Assembly: GCF_022565915.1 (NCBI RefSeq)
Contig: NZ_JAJOYX010000001.1
Coordinates: 186,001-250,000, forward strand
DNA: 64,000 nt
Direction: 5' to 3'
Source of the DNA: Nesterenkonia sp. LB17
GTDB lineage: Bacteria; Actinomycetota; Actinomycetes; Actinomycetales; Micrococcaceae
This document shows, piece after piece, positions 1 through 7,481 of this stretch (its first letter is position 1; every line of letters begins with the position of its first letter). Both the position numbers and the translations under genes were made by a program. The notes beneath the pieces are model-generated. The model made no database searches and was not told where the DNA came from. It saw nothing but the letters and a program-made list of their open reading frames with translations.

Positions 1-1313
1 CCGCCCTCGAGTCCGCCCGGGGCTCGGCACGGCGCTGGAGCTCCGGTGAGACGCTGGGCCCCGGGGACGGGGTGCCCACCTCGATCAAGGACATCTTCCC
101 GACCGTGGGCTGGCCGACCCTGCGCGGCAGCAGGCTGATCGATGAGGCCGGCCCCTGGGATTTCGACGCACCCTGCGTGGCACGGCTGCGCGAGACCGGG
201 GCGGTGCTGCTGGGCAAGACGGCGACGCCGGAGTTCGCCTGGAAGGGCACCACCGACTCGCTGCGGTTCGGCGCCACCACCAACCCCTGGAACCCCGCCC
301 TGACCGCGGGCGGATCCTCCGGCGGCGCGGCCGCGGCGGTCGGGGCCGGGATGGGCCCCTGGGCGGTGGGCACCGACGGTGGCGGCTCGGTCAGGATCCC
401 GGCGGCCTTCACCGGCACCGTGGCGATCAAGGCCACCTACGGCACCGTGCCGATGTACCCCGCAAGCCCCTTCGGGACCCTCGCCCATGCCGGGCCGATG
501 GCGCGCACCGTCACCGACACCGCGCTGCTGCTCGATGTGATCGCCGGCTTCGACGCCCGCGACTGGTCCGCGCTGCCCTCACAGACGCGCCCCTTCTCGG
601 CAGAGCTCGCCGAGCTCGAGGTCGACGGGGGCTCGCTCGCCGGAGTGCGGATCGGCTACTCGCCCACCCTTGGCCTCGGGAGCAATGATCCCGAGGTCGA
701 GGCGCGGGTCGATGAGGCGGTCCAGGTGCTGGTCTCGCTGGGCGCCCAGGTGGAGCAGGTGGACCCCGATCTGGAGGATCTGATGGAGGCGTTCCACGTG
801 CTCTGGTTCACCGGTGCGGCGAAGGTGCTCGAGGCCTATGGCCCCGGCGCGCTGGAGCATGTGGATCCAGGCCTGCGCGCGGGCATCGAGAAGTACGCCG
901 ATGCCTCGGCGCTGGACTATCTCAGCGCCACCGGGGTGCGCATGAACCTGGGGGTGCGCATGGGGGCGTTCCACCAGAAATACGATCTGCTGGTCACTCC
1001 CACCATGCCGATCCCTGCCTTCGACGCGAACCGGCAGGCTCCCGTCGGTTGGCCCTCGGACCTGTGGACCAGCTGGACCCCGTACACCATCCCGTTCAAC
1101 ATGACCCAGCAGCCCGCCATCTCGGTGCCCTGCGGGCTGACCAGCGCCGGGCTGCCGGTGGGGCTGCAGATCGTCGCGGCCAGGACGCGGGACCGCTCGG
1201 TGCTGCGCGCGGCCCGGGCCTACGAGCTGGCCAGCGGTGAGAAGTTCAGTGCGACGGTGGCGCCGGCCCGACAGGCCGCGCCGGTCGCCCGGGTCGACGG
1301 AGCTGTGCGATAG
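1..1313 (+). CDS. Amidase, amidase-signature family (5' end cut by window)
   Basis: The gene lies downstream of the window edge; the frame starting at base 3 is open, so the true start is upstream and the GTG at 72 is internal. Amidases of this family hydrolyse carboxamides or amino-acid amides in the cytoplasm using a Ser-cisSer-Lys triad. The lysine is visible in GVPTSIKD (about nt 70-95), and the glycine/serine-rich signature is at about nt 305-410 (GGSSGG, then GTDGGGSVRIPA). The C-terminal part (QQPAISVPCG, GLPVGLQIV) is typical of GatA/AmiD-like enzymes. The substrate cannot be told. Nothing in view suggests GatCAB: no gatB or gatC is adjacent. The 3' end overlaps the convergent exporter gene by 68 bases. 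Confidence 0.9.
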   Translation, partial: ALESARGSARRWSSGETLGPGDGVPTSIKDIFPTVGWPTLRGSRLIDEAGPWDFDAPCVARLRETGAVLLGKTATPEFAWKGTTDSLRFGATTNPWNPALTAGGSSGGAAAAVGAGMGPWAVGTDGGGSVRIPAAFTGTVAIKATYGTVPMYPASPFGTLAHAGPMARTVTDTALLLDVIAGFDARDWSALPSQTRPFSAELAELEVDGGSLAGVRIGYSPTLGLGSNDPEVEARVDEAVQVLVSLGAQVEQVDPDLEDLMEAFHVLWFTGAAKVLEAYGPGALEHVDPGLRAGIEKYADASALDYLSATGVRMNLGVRMGAFHQKYDLLVTPTMPIPAFDANRQAPVGWPSDLWTSWTPYTIPFNMTQQPAISVPCGLTSAGLPVGLQIVAARTRDRSVLRAARAYELASGEKFSATVAPARQAAPVARVDGAVR

Positions 1314-2217
1314 CCACACCGGTCAGCGTCACCGCGCCGCCGATGATCCCCAGCAGCGGCGGGATCTCTCCGAGAGTGAGCCAGGACATCACCACGACGA
1401 CGGCGGGCACCGCCAGCGTGCTGGCGGCGACCTTGCCGGTGGGGAAGTGGTTCATCGCGTAGCCCCAGAACCAGAAGCCCAGCGCGGTGGGTCCGATGCC
1501 CATGTAGATGGCGCCGATGATCACCGGTGTCGAGGTGGTCTGCAGCTCTTCCCAGGTCGCGCCGAGGAAGGGCAGCAACGCGATGGTGCCCGCGGCGCAG
1601 GCCAACCAGGTGGCGGTCAACGGGTCGGTGTGGCGCAGTGCCAGCTTCTGGATCAGCATGCCGGCGGCATAGAGGAACGCCGCGATCAGCGCGATGCCCA
1701 GCCCGATCAGGGCCAGCTGGCCGGTGGATCCGGCCACGGTGATCAGTCCGATGCCGCAGAGCGAGACCAGCATCCCCATGAAGAGCCGGGTGGAGAAGGA
1801 CTCCTTGAAGAACAGCACCGCGCCGACCCCGACCATCAGCGGGGCGAGATTGACCACCATCGCGATGGTCCCGGCGTCGAGGTAGTGCCCGGCGAGGTTG
1901 AAAACCACGGTGTAGAGCGCGAACCAGCTGACCCCGAAGAGCGCGGTGAGTCCGAGCGCAGCTCGGGTGGGCCGGTGCAGCCTCCCACGGCGGACCCAGA
2001 GCAGCAGCGCGCTCAGCGTCACCGCTCCGGCGAGCAGCCGCAGCAGCGCGAGCGGCCCGGGGGAGAGCTCCCCGGCCGACCATCGGATGAGGACGAAGGA
2101 TGAGGCCCACATGAGCACCGTGGCGATGATGGCCGCCACCGGCAGTGCTGTGCGGGTGCGGGTGGCGTTCTGAGTCACGCCATGACTGTACCGCCGCCGC
2201 TCGAGCCCGATTCTCAC
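1246..2217 (-). CDS. EamA/DMT-family exporter, ten membrane segments
   Basis: This is an inner-membrane drug/metabolite transporter of the EamA type. The protein (323 aa from this start) has about ten hydrophobic helices in two repeated halves, with the usual opening TVLMWASSFVLIRW and internal GVSWFALYTVVF segments. These proteins export amino acids, purines or other metabolites; the substrate is not predictable here. The start is uncertain. GTG at 2217 has a weak purine-rich upstream, while GTG at 2178 (VTQNATRT) gives a more usual N-terminus and may be the real one. It converges on the amidase gene, with 3' ends overlapping. Confidence 0.88.
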   Translation of the reverse strand: MRIGLERRRYSHGVTQNATRTRTALPVAAIIATVLMWASSFVLIRWSAGELSPGPLALLRLLAGAVTLSALLLWVRRGRLHRPTRAALGLTALFGVSWFALYTVVFNLAGHYLDAGTIAMVVNLAPLMVGVGAVLFFKESFSTRLFMGMLVSLCGIGLITVAGSTGQLALIGLGIALIAAFLYAAGMLIQKLALRHTDPLTATWLACAAGTIALLPFLGATWEELQTTSTPVIIGAIYMGIGPTALGFWFWGYAMNHFPTGKVAASTLAVPAVVVVMSWLTLGEIPPLLGIIGGAVTLTGVAIAQLRRPGRPARPVGPAPPSH

Positions 2218-2222
2218 CCGCT

Positions 2223-2251
2223 TTGCCGAATGGCCGAGCCCGGGCTAACAT
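2223..2251 (+). promoter_or_regulatory. Predicted sigma-70-type promoter
   Basis: TTGCCG (2223-2228) and TAACAT (2246-2251) are separated by 17 bases, a good match to the housekeeping consensus. Transcription would start near 2258, about 55 bases upstream of a candidate small ORF and about 285 bases upstream of rpmB. Confidence 0.45.
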
Positions 2252-2311
2252 AGACAGTCGCAAGCCGTGCTGCGCTGTGCACATGCGTGTCCTCTTGGAG
2301 CGGGGGCTGTC

Positions 2312-2413
2312 ATGGGTACCAGCGCCGGAAAGCAGCATGGCAGTTGTGAGGCCTGGATTCCAGAGCACCACATCAAGCACCACCGTCCGTTCAGCGTCTC
2401 GCTGGACGAATGA
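2312..2413 (+). CDS. Candidate 33-residue His/Cys-containing peptide
   Basis: This short ORF begins with ATG, 5 bases after a GGGGG run and 11 after GGAG, and lies downstream of a convincing promoter (2223-2251). The predicted peptide has Cys12, His9, and two His pairs (19-20 and 23-24) around Trp15 and Pro26. Third-position GC is roughly 70%, below that of confirmed genes nearby, so coding status is uncertain. It lies upstream of the zinc-free ribosomal protein operon, where a metal-binding peptide would make sense, but that is inference. I do not recognise a family. It could instead be part of a long rpmB leader. Confidence 0.3.
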   Translation: MGTSAGKQHGSCEAWIPEHHIKHHRPFSVSLDE

Positions 2414-2541
2414 GAAGACACTTCGGTTGGATCTCACCCAGCCTGGTCCGTCCTCGCAAGTAACGGTGTCATAGCTGGTGGCGGGACCCAGAATCGGGGA
2501 CCGCCCGTATACATTCACGTACTTACGCAAGAGGAGTGATC

Positions 2542-2778
2542 ATGGCAGCACGTTGCCAGGTGACCGGAGTGGGGCCGCAGTTCGGCAACTCGATCTCCCA
2601 CTCGCATCGGCGCACCAAGCGCCGGTTCGACCCGAACATCCAGAAGAAGCGCTACTGGGTTCCTTCATTGGGACGCAATGTGACGCTGACCTTGTCCGTC
2701 AAGGGCATCAAGACCATCGACGTCCGCGGCATCGACGTTGTCGTCGCCGAGCTGATCGAGAAGGGTGAGAAGCTCTAA
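2542..2778 (+). CDS. rpmB: 50S ribosomal protein L28
   Basis: This 78-residue protein of the large ribosomal subunit starts MAARCQVTG and contains the conserved block [18 protein letters not shown]. The ATG at 2542 is chosen because a GAGGAG ribosome-binding site lies at 2531-2536; an in-frame GTG six bases earlier is too close to that site. Only one cysteine is present, so the paired CXXC zinc motifs of the C+ type are absent. It is the first gene of a three-gene operon; its TAA overlaps the ATG of rpmG by one base. Confidence 0.97.
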   Translation: MAARCQVTGVGPQFGNSISHSHRRTKRRFDPNIQKKRYWVPSLGRNVTLTLSVKGIKTIDVRGIDVVVAELIEKGEKL

Positions 2779-2945
2779 TGGCCAAGGACAAGGACGTACG
2801 TCCCATCATCAAGCTGAAGTCGACGGCAGGCACCGGGTTCACCTATGTGACCCGTAAGAACCGCCGCAACAACCCCGACCGCATCGTGCTCAAGAAGTAC
2901 GATCCGGTCGTTCGCAAGCATGTCGACTTCCGAGAGGAGCGCTGA
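2778..2945 (+). CDS. rpmG: 50S ribosomal protein L33, cysteine-free form
   Basis: The 55-residue product is a large-subunit protein ([18 protein letters not shown] at the start, FREER at the end). It contains no cysteine at all, so it is the C- paralogue type that does not bind zinc. The ATG overlaps the rpmB stop by one base, which implies translational coupling. In many actinobacteria C- forms are zinc-stress paralogues under Zur; in Micrococcaceae this operon may instead be the main copy. The window alone cannot decide. Confidence 0.96.
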   Translation: MAKDKDVRPIIKLKSTAGTGFTYVTRKNRRNNPDRIVLKKYDPVVRKHVDFREER

Positions 2946-2947
2946 TC

Positions 2948-3253
2948 ATGGCTAAGAAATCCAAGATCGCAAAGAACGAACAGCGCAAGGTCATCGTTGA
3001 GCGCTACGCCGAGAAGCGTCTGCAGCTGAAGAAGACCCTCGTTGATCCCAACGCGTCGGACGAGGACCGCGAAGCAGCTCGCGTGGGTCTGCAGAAGCTT
3101 CCCCGCGATGCTTCCCCGATCCGCGTGCGCAACCGCGACTCCATCGATGGTCGCCCCCGCGGCACCTTCCAGAAGTTCGGCATCTCGCGCATCCGCTTCC
3201 GGGATATGGCTCACAAGGGTGAGCTGCCCGGTATCACCAAGTCTTCCTGGTGA
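2948..3253 (+). CDS. rpsN: 30S ribosomal protein S14, long zinc-free form
   Basis: The 101-residue small-subunit protein has the typical S14 C-terminus ([20 protein letters not shown], then GELPG). It belongs to the long form without zinc-binding cysteines. It starts 2 bases after the rpmG stop and ends the operon; a strong terminator hairpin follows at 3284-3317. Together rpmB, rpmG and rpsN form the well-known operon of zinc-independent ribosomal proteins. Confidence 0.97.
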   Translation: MAKKSKIAKNEQRKVIVERYAEKRLQLKKTLVDPNASDEDREAARVGLQKLPRDASPIRVRNRDSIDGRPRGTFQKFGISRIRFRDMAHKGELPGITKSSW

Positions 3254-3283
3254 TCAGCCGCGGCTGAAGCAGAACCATCTCTG

Positions 3284-3317
3284 AAGGGGTGGGTCGCCTT
3301 CGGGCGGCCCGCCCCTT
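3284..3317 (+). terminator. Terminator hairpin after rpsN
   Basis: A 15-base-pair stem (two G-T pairs) runs from AAGGGGTGGGTCGCC to its complement around a TTCG loop. There is no U tract, as is common for high-GC actinobacteria. It separates the ribosomal operon from the small-RNA locus that follows. Confidence 0.8.
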
Positions 3318-3323
3318 CGGTGG

Positions 3324-3351
3324 TTGTCCAATACACATTCTGCTGTAGATT
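3324..3351 (+). promoter_or_regulatory. Promoter of candidate small RNA
   Basis: TTGTCC (3324-3329) and TAGATT (3346-3351) are 16 bases apart. The start point would be near 3358. No ORF with a ribosome-binding site follows before the terminator at 3398-3472, so the transcript looks non-coding. Confidence 0.6.
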
Positions 3352-3357
3352 GGACCC

Positions 3358-3472
3358 AGAGCTCGCTCGCCTCGGCGAACGAGCTCCACAAAGACCGCCA
3401 CCCGTGCGGAGGCTCCTGTTCCTCACCCCCTGGAGGAACAGCATCAGTCCTCCCACGGGTGGCTTTTTGTTC
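3358..3472 (+). ncRNA. Candidate structured small RNA, about 115 nt
   Basis: Three nested structures follow the promoter. Hairpin 1 pairs GAGCTCG (3359-3365) with CGAGCTC (3380-3386). The main stem pairs CCACCCGTG (3398-3406) with CACGGGTGG (3454-3462) and continues as GGAGG (3408-3412) with CCTCC (3449-3453). Inside it, CTGTTCCTC (3416-3424) pairs with GAGGAACAG (3433-3441) around a C-rich loop, ACCCCCTG. The outer stem is followed at once by CTTTTTG, so the RNA ends in its own intrinsic terminator. A C-rich loop presented by a hairpin recalls the actinobacterial 6C RNA, but only one clear C-loop is visible, so this assignment is tentative. Confidence 0.6.
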
Positions 3473-3487
3473 GTGAGCTTTTTGTTC
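3454..3487 (+). terminator. U-rich tail of the small RNA with a repeated 11-mer
   Basis: The 3' arm of the main stem is followed by two copies of GCTTTTTGTTC (3462-3472 and 3477-3487). The first T run acts as the intrinsic terminator tail; the second copy may be a backup. Confidence 0.5.
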
Positions 3488-3569
3488 ATATCACCCTCCC
3501 CGGCCGCCGTGCGGTGTGTTCGCGGAGCGGGAAATGCGTCGTTCTGGCCCAGGATCACGCGGTTCCATG

Positions 3570-3598
3570 CTGGTTCGGCCGGGCCTGCGTGGTAAGTT
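3570..3598 (+). promoter_or_regulatory. Predicted promoter of the HU gene
   Basis: CTGGTT (3570-3575) and TAAGTT (3593-3598, preceded by TGG as an extended -10) are 17 bases apart. This would give a 5' leader of about 115 bases before hup. Confidence 0.4.
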
Positions 3599-3718
3599 GC
3601 CGTTCTGAAAGCCCCACGCGGCATGACCGGTCCGGCGACGCAGAAGAGCGCGTCAGTCGCACGCATTGCGCAGGTCATGCCGGGGACTGCCACCGAATAC
3701 GTCCAGGAGGACAAACAC

Positions 3719-4003
3719 ATGGCACTGAACCGCAGCGAGCTCGTCGCAGCAGTCGCAGAGAAGTCCGGAAACTCCCAGGCCGCCGTCAACGGCGTTCTGG
3801 ATTCGGTCTTCGAGGTCTTCACCGAGCAGGTTTCCAAGGGCGAGAAGGTCAGCATTCCCGGTTGGCTGGCAGTGGAGCGCACCAAGCGCGCCGCCCGCAC
3901 CGGACGCAACCCGCAGACCGGTGAGACCATCCAGATCCCGGAGGGCTACTCCGTGAAGCTCTCCGCAGGTTCCAAGCTGAAGGCTGCTGCCACCGGCAAA
4001 TGA
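3719..4003 (+). CDS. hup: HU-family DNA-binding protein
   Basis: This 94-residue nucleoid protein binds and bends DNA as a dimer. It has the standard HU N-terminus (LNRSELVAAVAEKSG), the central GWLAVERTKRAARTGRNPQTGE segment that forms the DNA-binding arm, and a short alanine/lysine tail. It is the short HU form, without the long lysine/alanine-rich tail found in mycobacteria. The ATG at 3719 is chosen for its CAGGAGG ribosome-binding site; the open frame upstream (from 3623) lacks one. It is a single-gene transcript ended by the hairpin at 4058-4097. Confidence 0.95.
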   Translation: MALNRSELVAAVAEKSGNSQAAVNGVLDSVFEVFTEQVSKGEKVSIPGWLAVERTKRAARTGRNPQTGETIQIPEGYSVKLSAGSKLKAAATGK

Positions 4004-4057
4004 GCCCGATGAGCCGCGGCACTCTGTGAAGCAGAGTCGCCCCGCCCCAGCCCACGC

Positions 4058-4097
4058 CGTCGGCCCCTCGCCCCGAGAAACGGGCGAGGGGCCGACG
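4058..4097 (+). terminator. Terminator hairpin after hup
   Basis: A perfect 16-base-pair stem (CGTCGGCCCCTCGCCC with its complement) encloses an 8-base loop. No U tract follows. Confidence 0.85.
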
Positions 4098-4192
4098 TCG
4101 TCTGCGCAGGCTCTTCCACACCGACTCTTCTACACGGCGTAGAATCGTTGGACGCCGAAGTCCCCAAGACCCAAGGAAGGTGCAGCCCCGCC

Positions 4193-4450
4193 ATGACAGC
4201 CTCACTCGCATTCACCGCGGCAGCACCTGCCGCCCCCGACCTGCCCGACTGGGCTCCGCTGGTCTTCGGCATCGGCAGCCTGCTCGTGCTGGTCCTGGTC
4301 ATCGTGCTGGCCCGACGCAAGATGCAGGAGTCCGCGCGCTGGCGGCAGCGGTCCCAGGAGGACGTCGACGGCGATGACCCCCGGAAGAACCCCCGGCAGG
4401 GCCCGCAGCGGGATCCCCGGCAGGACCCGCCCAGGAACGACGACGCGTGA
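4193..4450 (+). CDS. Small single-pass membrane protein
   Basis: The 85-residue product has one strong hydrophobic segment (LVFGIGSLLVLVLVIVLA, about residues 22-39) followed by a basic stop-transfer (RRK) and a polar tail rich in Arg, Gln, Asp and Pro (residues 60-85). The ATG at 4193 follows an AAGGAAGG site at 4173-4180; a TTG at 4148 is possible but less likely. A TAGAAT -10-like element lies at 4140-4145. The stop overlaps the start of the CopD/CtaG gene by four bases (GTGA), so the two are probably translated together and may act together in copper or oxidase assembly. The family is not recognised. Confidence 0.7.
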   Translation: MTASLAFTAAAPAAPDLPDWAPLVFGIGSLLVLVLVIVLARRKMQESARWRQRSQEDVDGDDPRKNPRQGPQRDPRQDPPRNDDA

Positions 4451-6588
4451 GCAGCTCTGTGACCTTGCCTGCCCGGCAGGCGCCGGCCCGGCTCTGGACC
4501 GCACCGCTGCCGCTGACCGCCGCCGCGCTCTGCACCGGGCTGCTGGCGCTGATCGTCACCGGCGTGCTCACCGGCACCAACGACCCCAGCGAGCTCTCGG
4601 ACCCCGGTGCGCTGACCCGATGGGGACTGCCGGTCGCCCGGTTCGTCCACCACCTCGCCATGGCCACCGCGATCGCCGCGGTGATCCTTGCCGCCGTGGC
4701 GGTGCCGCCGCAGGCCGGTCCGCGGCGACGCAGGAAGCTGCCGACCGACGACCCAGCCGCCGAGCATCCGCTGTTCGCCCGGACCCTGCAGATCGCCAGC
4801 CTGGCCGGGGTGGTCTGGACCGTGGCGGCGGTGGCCGTGCTGGTGCTGACCTTCTCCTCGCTCTCCGGGCTCGAGCTCTCCGCCTCGGACTCCTTCGCCG
4901 CCGGATTCTTCGGCTACGTGCAGTCCATCGCCACCGGCCAGGCCTGGGCCGCAGTGGTGCTGATCGCAGCGGTCTTCGCCACCCTGGTCACCGCCGTGCG
5001 CGCCCCGGCAGGACTGTTCTTCATCGCGGTGCTCGGACTCACCGCGATCCTCCCGATGGCGCTGGTCGGGCACTCCGCCTCCGGTGATGACCACTACGCG
5101 GCGGTCAACTCGCTGGGGCTGCATCTGCTCGGCGTCGTCATCTGGGTCGGCGGGCTGGTGGTCCTGGCGCTGCTGGGCCCCGCGCTGAGCCGGGAGGCCG
5201 CGGAGGCGCGCGAGCGCTCGGCCGCGACGTCGACCAGCGCCGCGCCAGCCAGCGCGAAACCGGCACCTGGGATGACCGAGACGCTGCTGCGGCGCTACTC
5301 GACCCTGGCCGGGCTGGCGCTGCTCACGGTGGCGGCCTCCGGGATCATCAACGCGAGCCTGCGCATCGAGTCGCTGGGGCAGCTCACCTCCACCAGCTAT
5401 GGGCTGATGCTCTCCGCCAAGCTGCTGGCCACCCTGGCCCTGGCGGTCATCGGGTGGATGCACCGATCCTGGATCATCCCGCGGCTGGGCAGCGGTGCGC
5501 GTCCCGCGGGGCTGCTCTTCCAGCTGATCCTCGTGGAGGTCGCAATCATGGCCGCGGTGATCGGGGTCAGCACGATCCTGGGACGCACCGCCCCTCCGGT
5601 GCCCGAGGAGCTTCCCCCCGACGCCACCCCGGCCCGGCTGCTCACCGGCTACGACCTGCCCCCCGAGCCCACCGGCAGCCTCTGGCTGACCCTCTGGCGC
5701 CCGGACTGGCTGTGGGTCGCCATCGTCGTCTTCCTGGCCGCCTGGTATGTGCTGGCGATGGTGCGGATGCGCCGGCGCGGGGACTCCTGGTCGGTGCTGC
5801 GCACGGCCAGCTGGCTCTTCGGGCTGCTGGTGCTGCTCTGGGTCACCTCCGGCGGGCCGGCGGTCTACGGGATGGTGCTGTTCTCCGGACACATGATCCA
5901 GCACATGACGCTGACCATGGTCGCCCCGATCTTCCTGGTGATGGGCTCTCCGGTGACCCTGGCGCTGCGCGCGCTGCCGGTGCGCACCGACGGGACCCGC
6001 GGCCCGCGGGAGTGGATCCTCTGGATCGTGCACTCGCGCTTCTCGCGGATCATCACCAACCCGATCGTCGCGGCGGTGAACTTCGCCGGCTCGCTGCTGA
6101 TCTTCTACTACACCCCGATCTTCGGACTGGTGCTGGAATACCATGTGGGCCACGAGCTGATGATCTTCCACTTCCTGGCCACCGGGTACATCTTCGCGCT
6201 GGTGCTGATCGGTCAGGACCCGCTGCCCGCCCGGCCGGCGCACCCGATGCGGCTGATCATCCTGCTGGCCACCATGGTCTTCCACGCCTTTCTGGCGGTG
6301 GCGATGACCAGCTCGGACCAGCTGATCCAGGCTTCCTGGTTCGGCAACATGGGCTACGACTGGGGGTTCACCGCACTGGAGGATCAGCGCAGCGGCGGTG
6401 AACTGATGTGGGCGCTGGGCGAGATCCCGGCGATCCTGATGTCCTTCGTGGCCGGGGTCATCTGGTCCCGGGAGGACAAGCGCGAGACCAGGCGACTGGA
6501 CCGCGAGGCCGACCGCACCCAGAACGCGGAGCTCAACGACTACAACGACATGTTCGCCGAGATGGCCGAACGGGACGGACCACGATGA
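4447..6588 (+). CDS. CopD/CtaG fusion: copper import and cytochrome c oxidase assembly protein
   Basis: This 713-residue polytopic membrane protein joins two domains. The N-terminal half (about residues 15-370) is CopD-like, with several helices and the histidine-bearing GHSASGDDHYAA and GLHLLGVVIWVGG segments. The C-terminal half (about 410-690) is a CtaG/caa3 assembly domain with GHMIQHMTLTMVAP (about 480) and HVGHELMIFH (about 567), whose His and Met residues suit copper handling. The fusion is known from actinobacteria and is thought to deliver copper to cytochrome c oxidase. It starts with GTG overlapping the upstream gene and ends with ATGA overlapping the lipoprotein gene, so three genes are coupled. 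Confidence 0.9.
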   Translation: MSSSVTLPARQAPARLWTAPLPLTAAALCTGLLALIVTGVLTGTNDPSELSDPGALTRWGLPVARFVHHLAMATAIAAVILAAVAVPPQAGPRRRRKLPTDDPAAEHPLFARTLQIASLAGVVWTVAAVAVLVLTFSSLSGLELSASDSFAAGFFGYVQSIATGQAWAAVVLIAAVFATLVTAVRAPAGLFFIAVLGLTAILPMALVGHSASGDDHYAAVNSLGLHLLGVVIWVGGLVVLALLGPALSREAAEARERSAATSTSAAPASAKPAPGMTETLLRRYSTLAGLALLTVAASGIINASLRIESLGQLTSTSYGLMLSAKLLATLALAVIGWMHRSWIIPRLGSGARPAGLLFQLILVEVAIMAAVIGVSTILGRTAPPVPEELPPDATPARLLTGYDLPPEPTGSLWLTLWRPDWLWVAIVVFLAAWYVLAMVRMRRRGDSWSVLRTASWLFGLLVLLWVTSGGPAVYGMVLFSGHMIQHMTLTMVAPIFLVMGSPVTLALRALPVRTDGTRGPREWILWIVHSRFSRIITNPIVAAVNFAGSLLIFYYTPIFGLVLEYHVGHELMIFHFLATGYIFALVLIGQDPLPARPAHPMRLIILLATMVFHAFLAVAMTSSDQLIQASWFGNMGYDWGFTALEDQRSGGELMWALGEIPAILMSFVAGVIWSREDKRETRRLDREADRTQNAELNDYNDMFAEMAERDGPR

Positions 6589-7454
6589 AGCCAGCGCCCC
6601 TTCCGGTGTTCGGAGCCGCCCTCGCCGCGGCGCTGCTGCTCAGCGCCTGCGGGTCAGCCCCCGACGAAGTCCCCGATGATGCCGACCACTCCGGGGTCGA
6701 CGGGGAGGAGGCTGCCACCGACGGTGAGACTGACGGTGACGGTGACGGTGACGGTGACGGCGAGGCGCAGGGTGACGGCGCGAGTGCCGCAGGCCTGAGC
6801 GCCCCCGACCGGCTGATCACCGCCGCCCAGGAGGGCGCCGGACGCGCGGCGAGCTTCGGCTTCACCGAGATGGGGTTCGTCTCCGACGAGGTGGCCGGCT
6901 CCTACCGCGAGCTGCTCGAGGAGAACTCCCTGGCCGGGGAGGACCCCGAGGCGCAGGTGAGCCCCGAGGCCTGCGCGCAGCCGCTCGCCGCCGTCGACTT
7001 CTCACCGCTGCTGCTCGGCGAGGAGACCGTGCGCGCCGACTACTTCGCAGACAGCTTCTCCGGGGCCGGCTCCATCGAGCTGGCCACCTTGGACGGCGAG
7101 GCCGACCAGGAGCGTGTCGCCGAGCACCTGGGGAATGTCGCGGCGCTGCTGGACTCCTGCCGGGACACCGAGTTCACCCTGGACGGGATCGACTACGAGC
7201 TGCGCATCGAGGAGCCGACGCTGCAGGACCAGAACGGGGTCGCCTCCGAGCAGGCGGAGAACACCGCGGCCTATTCCTGGGAGCGCAGCGGCGGTGAAGG
7301 AACAACTTTCGCGCAGATCCTGTTCACGCAGGTGGACGATGACATCATCATGGTCTCCTTCACCGGCGGTGAGGCGGCAGGCTCGGCGGAGTTCACCTCC
7401 ATCGCCGAGGCCATCGCCGCCGAAGCATCCGCCGCGCTGGAGACCGCAGAATAG
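6585..7454 (+). CDS. Acidic lipoprotein of unknown function
   Basis: The 289-residue product has a lipoprotein signal with the lipobox LLSAC (Cys at about residue 23), so it should be anchored outside the membrane. Residues 25-70 are a low-complexity acidic linker, including five tandem Gly-Asp pairs encoded by GACGGT repeats at about 6732-6761. The rest forms one domain (about 80-289) with two cysteines, in SPEACAQPL and LLDSCRDT, that may form a disulfide. I do not recognise the family; it resembles in general layout the small sensor-like lipoproteins of actinobacteria. The ATG overlaps the stop of the copper protein gene (ATGA), which suggests a role linked to oxidase assembly or copper. 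Confidence 0.75.
   Translation: MKPAPLPVFGAALAAALLLSACGSAPDEVPDDADHSGVDGEEAATDGETDGDGDGDGDGEAQGDGASAAGLSAPDRLITAAQEGAGRAASFGFTEMGFVSDEVAGSYRELLEENSLAGEDPEAQVSPEACAQPLAAVDFSPLLLGEETVRADYFADSFSGAGSIELATLDGEADQERVAEHLGNVAALLDSCRDTEFTLDGIDYELRIEEPTLQDQNGVASEQAENTAAYSWERSGGEGTTFAQILFTQVDDDIIMVSFTGGEAAGSAEFTSIAEAIAAEASAALETAE
6732..6761 (+). repeat. Six-base tandem repeat (GACGGT, five copies) inside the lipoprotein gene
   Basis: Five in-frame copies encode alternating Asp and Gly in the linker just after the lipid anchor. Copy number could vary without breaking the frame, changing linker length. Confidence 0.8.
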
Positions 7455-7481
7455 CCAGGCACGACTCAAGGGAGACCCCGC

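Larger units (their letters stand above)
2218..2541. other. 324-base intergenic region upstream of rpmB
   Basis: It holds the promoter at 2223-2251, the candidate peptide 2312-2413 and a small hairpin around 2379-2409 (CAGCG/CGCTG inside CGTC/GACG). A TATACAT element at 2508-2514 could be a second -10 close to rpmB, but no matching -35 is visible. I see no AT-rich palindrome of the kind expected for a Zur box. Confidence 0.5.

Noticed and set aside
2414-2541. Zur box upstream of rpmB
   Set aside because: No AT-rich palindrome of the TGAAAATG type is present.
3946-6285. A 779-codon open frame on the minus strand through the copper protein gene
   Set aside because: It is antisense to a clear CopD/CtaG gene, is rich in Gly, Arg, Gln and His with no recognisable domain, and reflects GC-rich codon bias.
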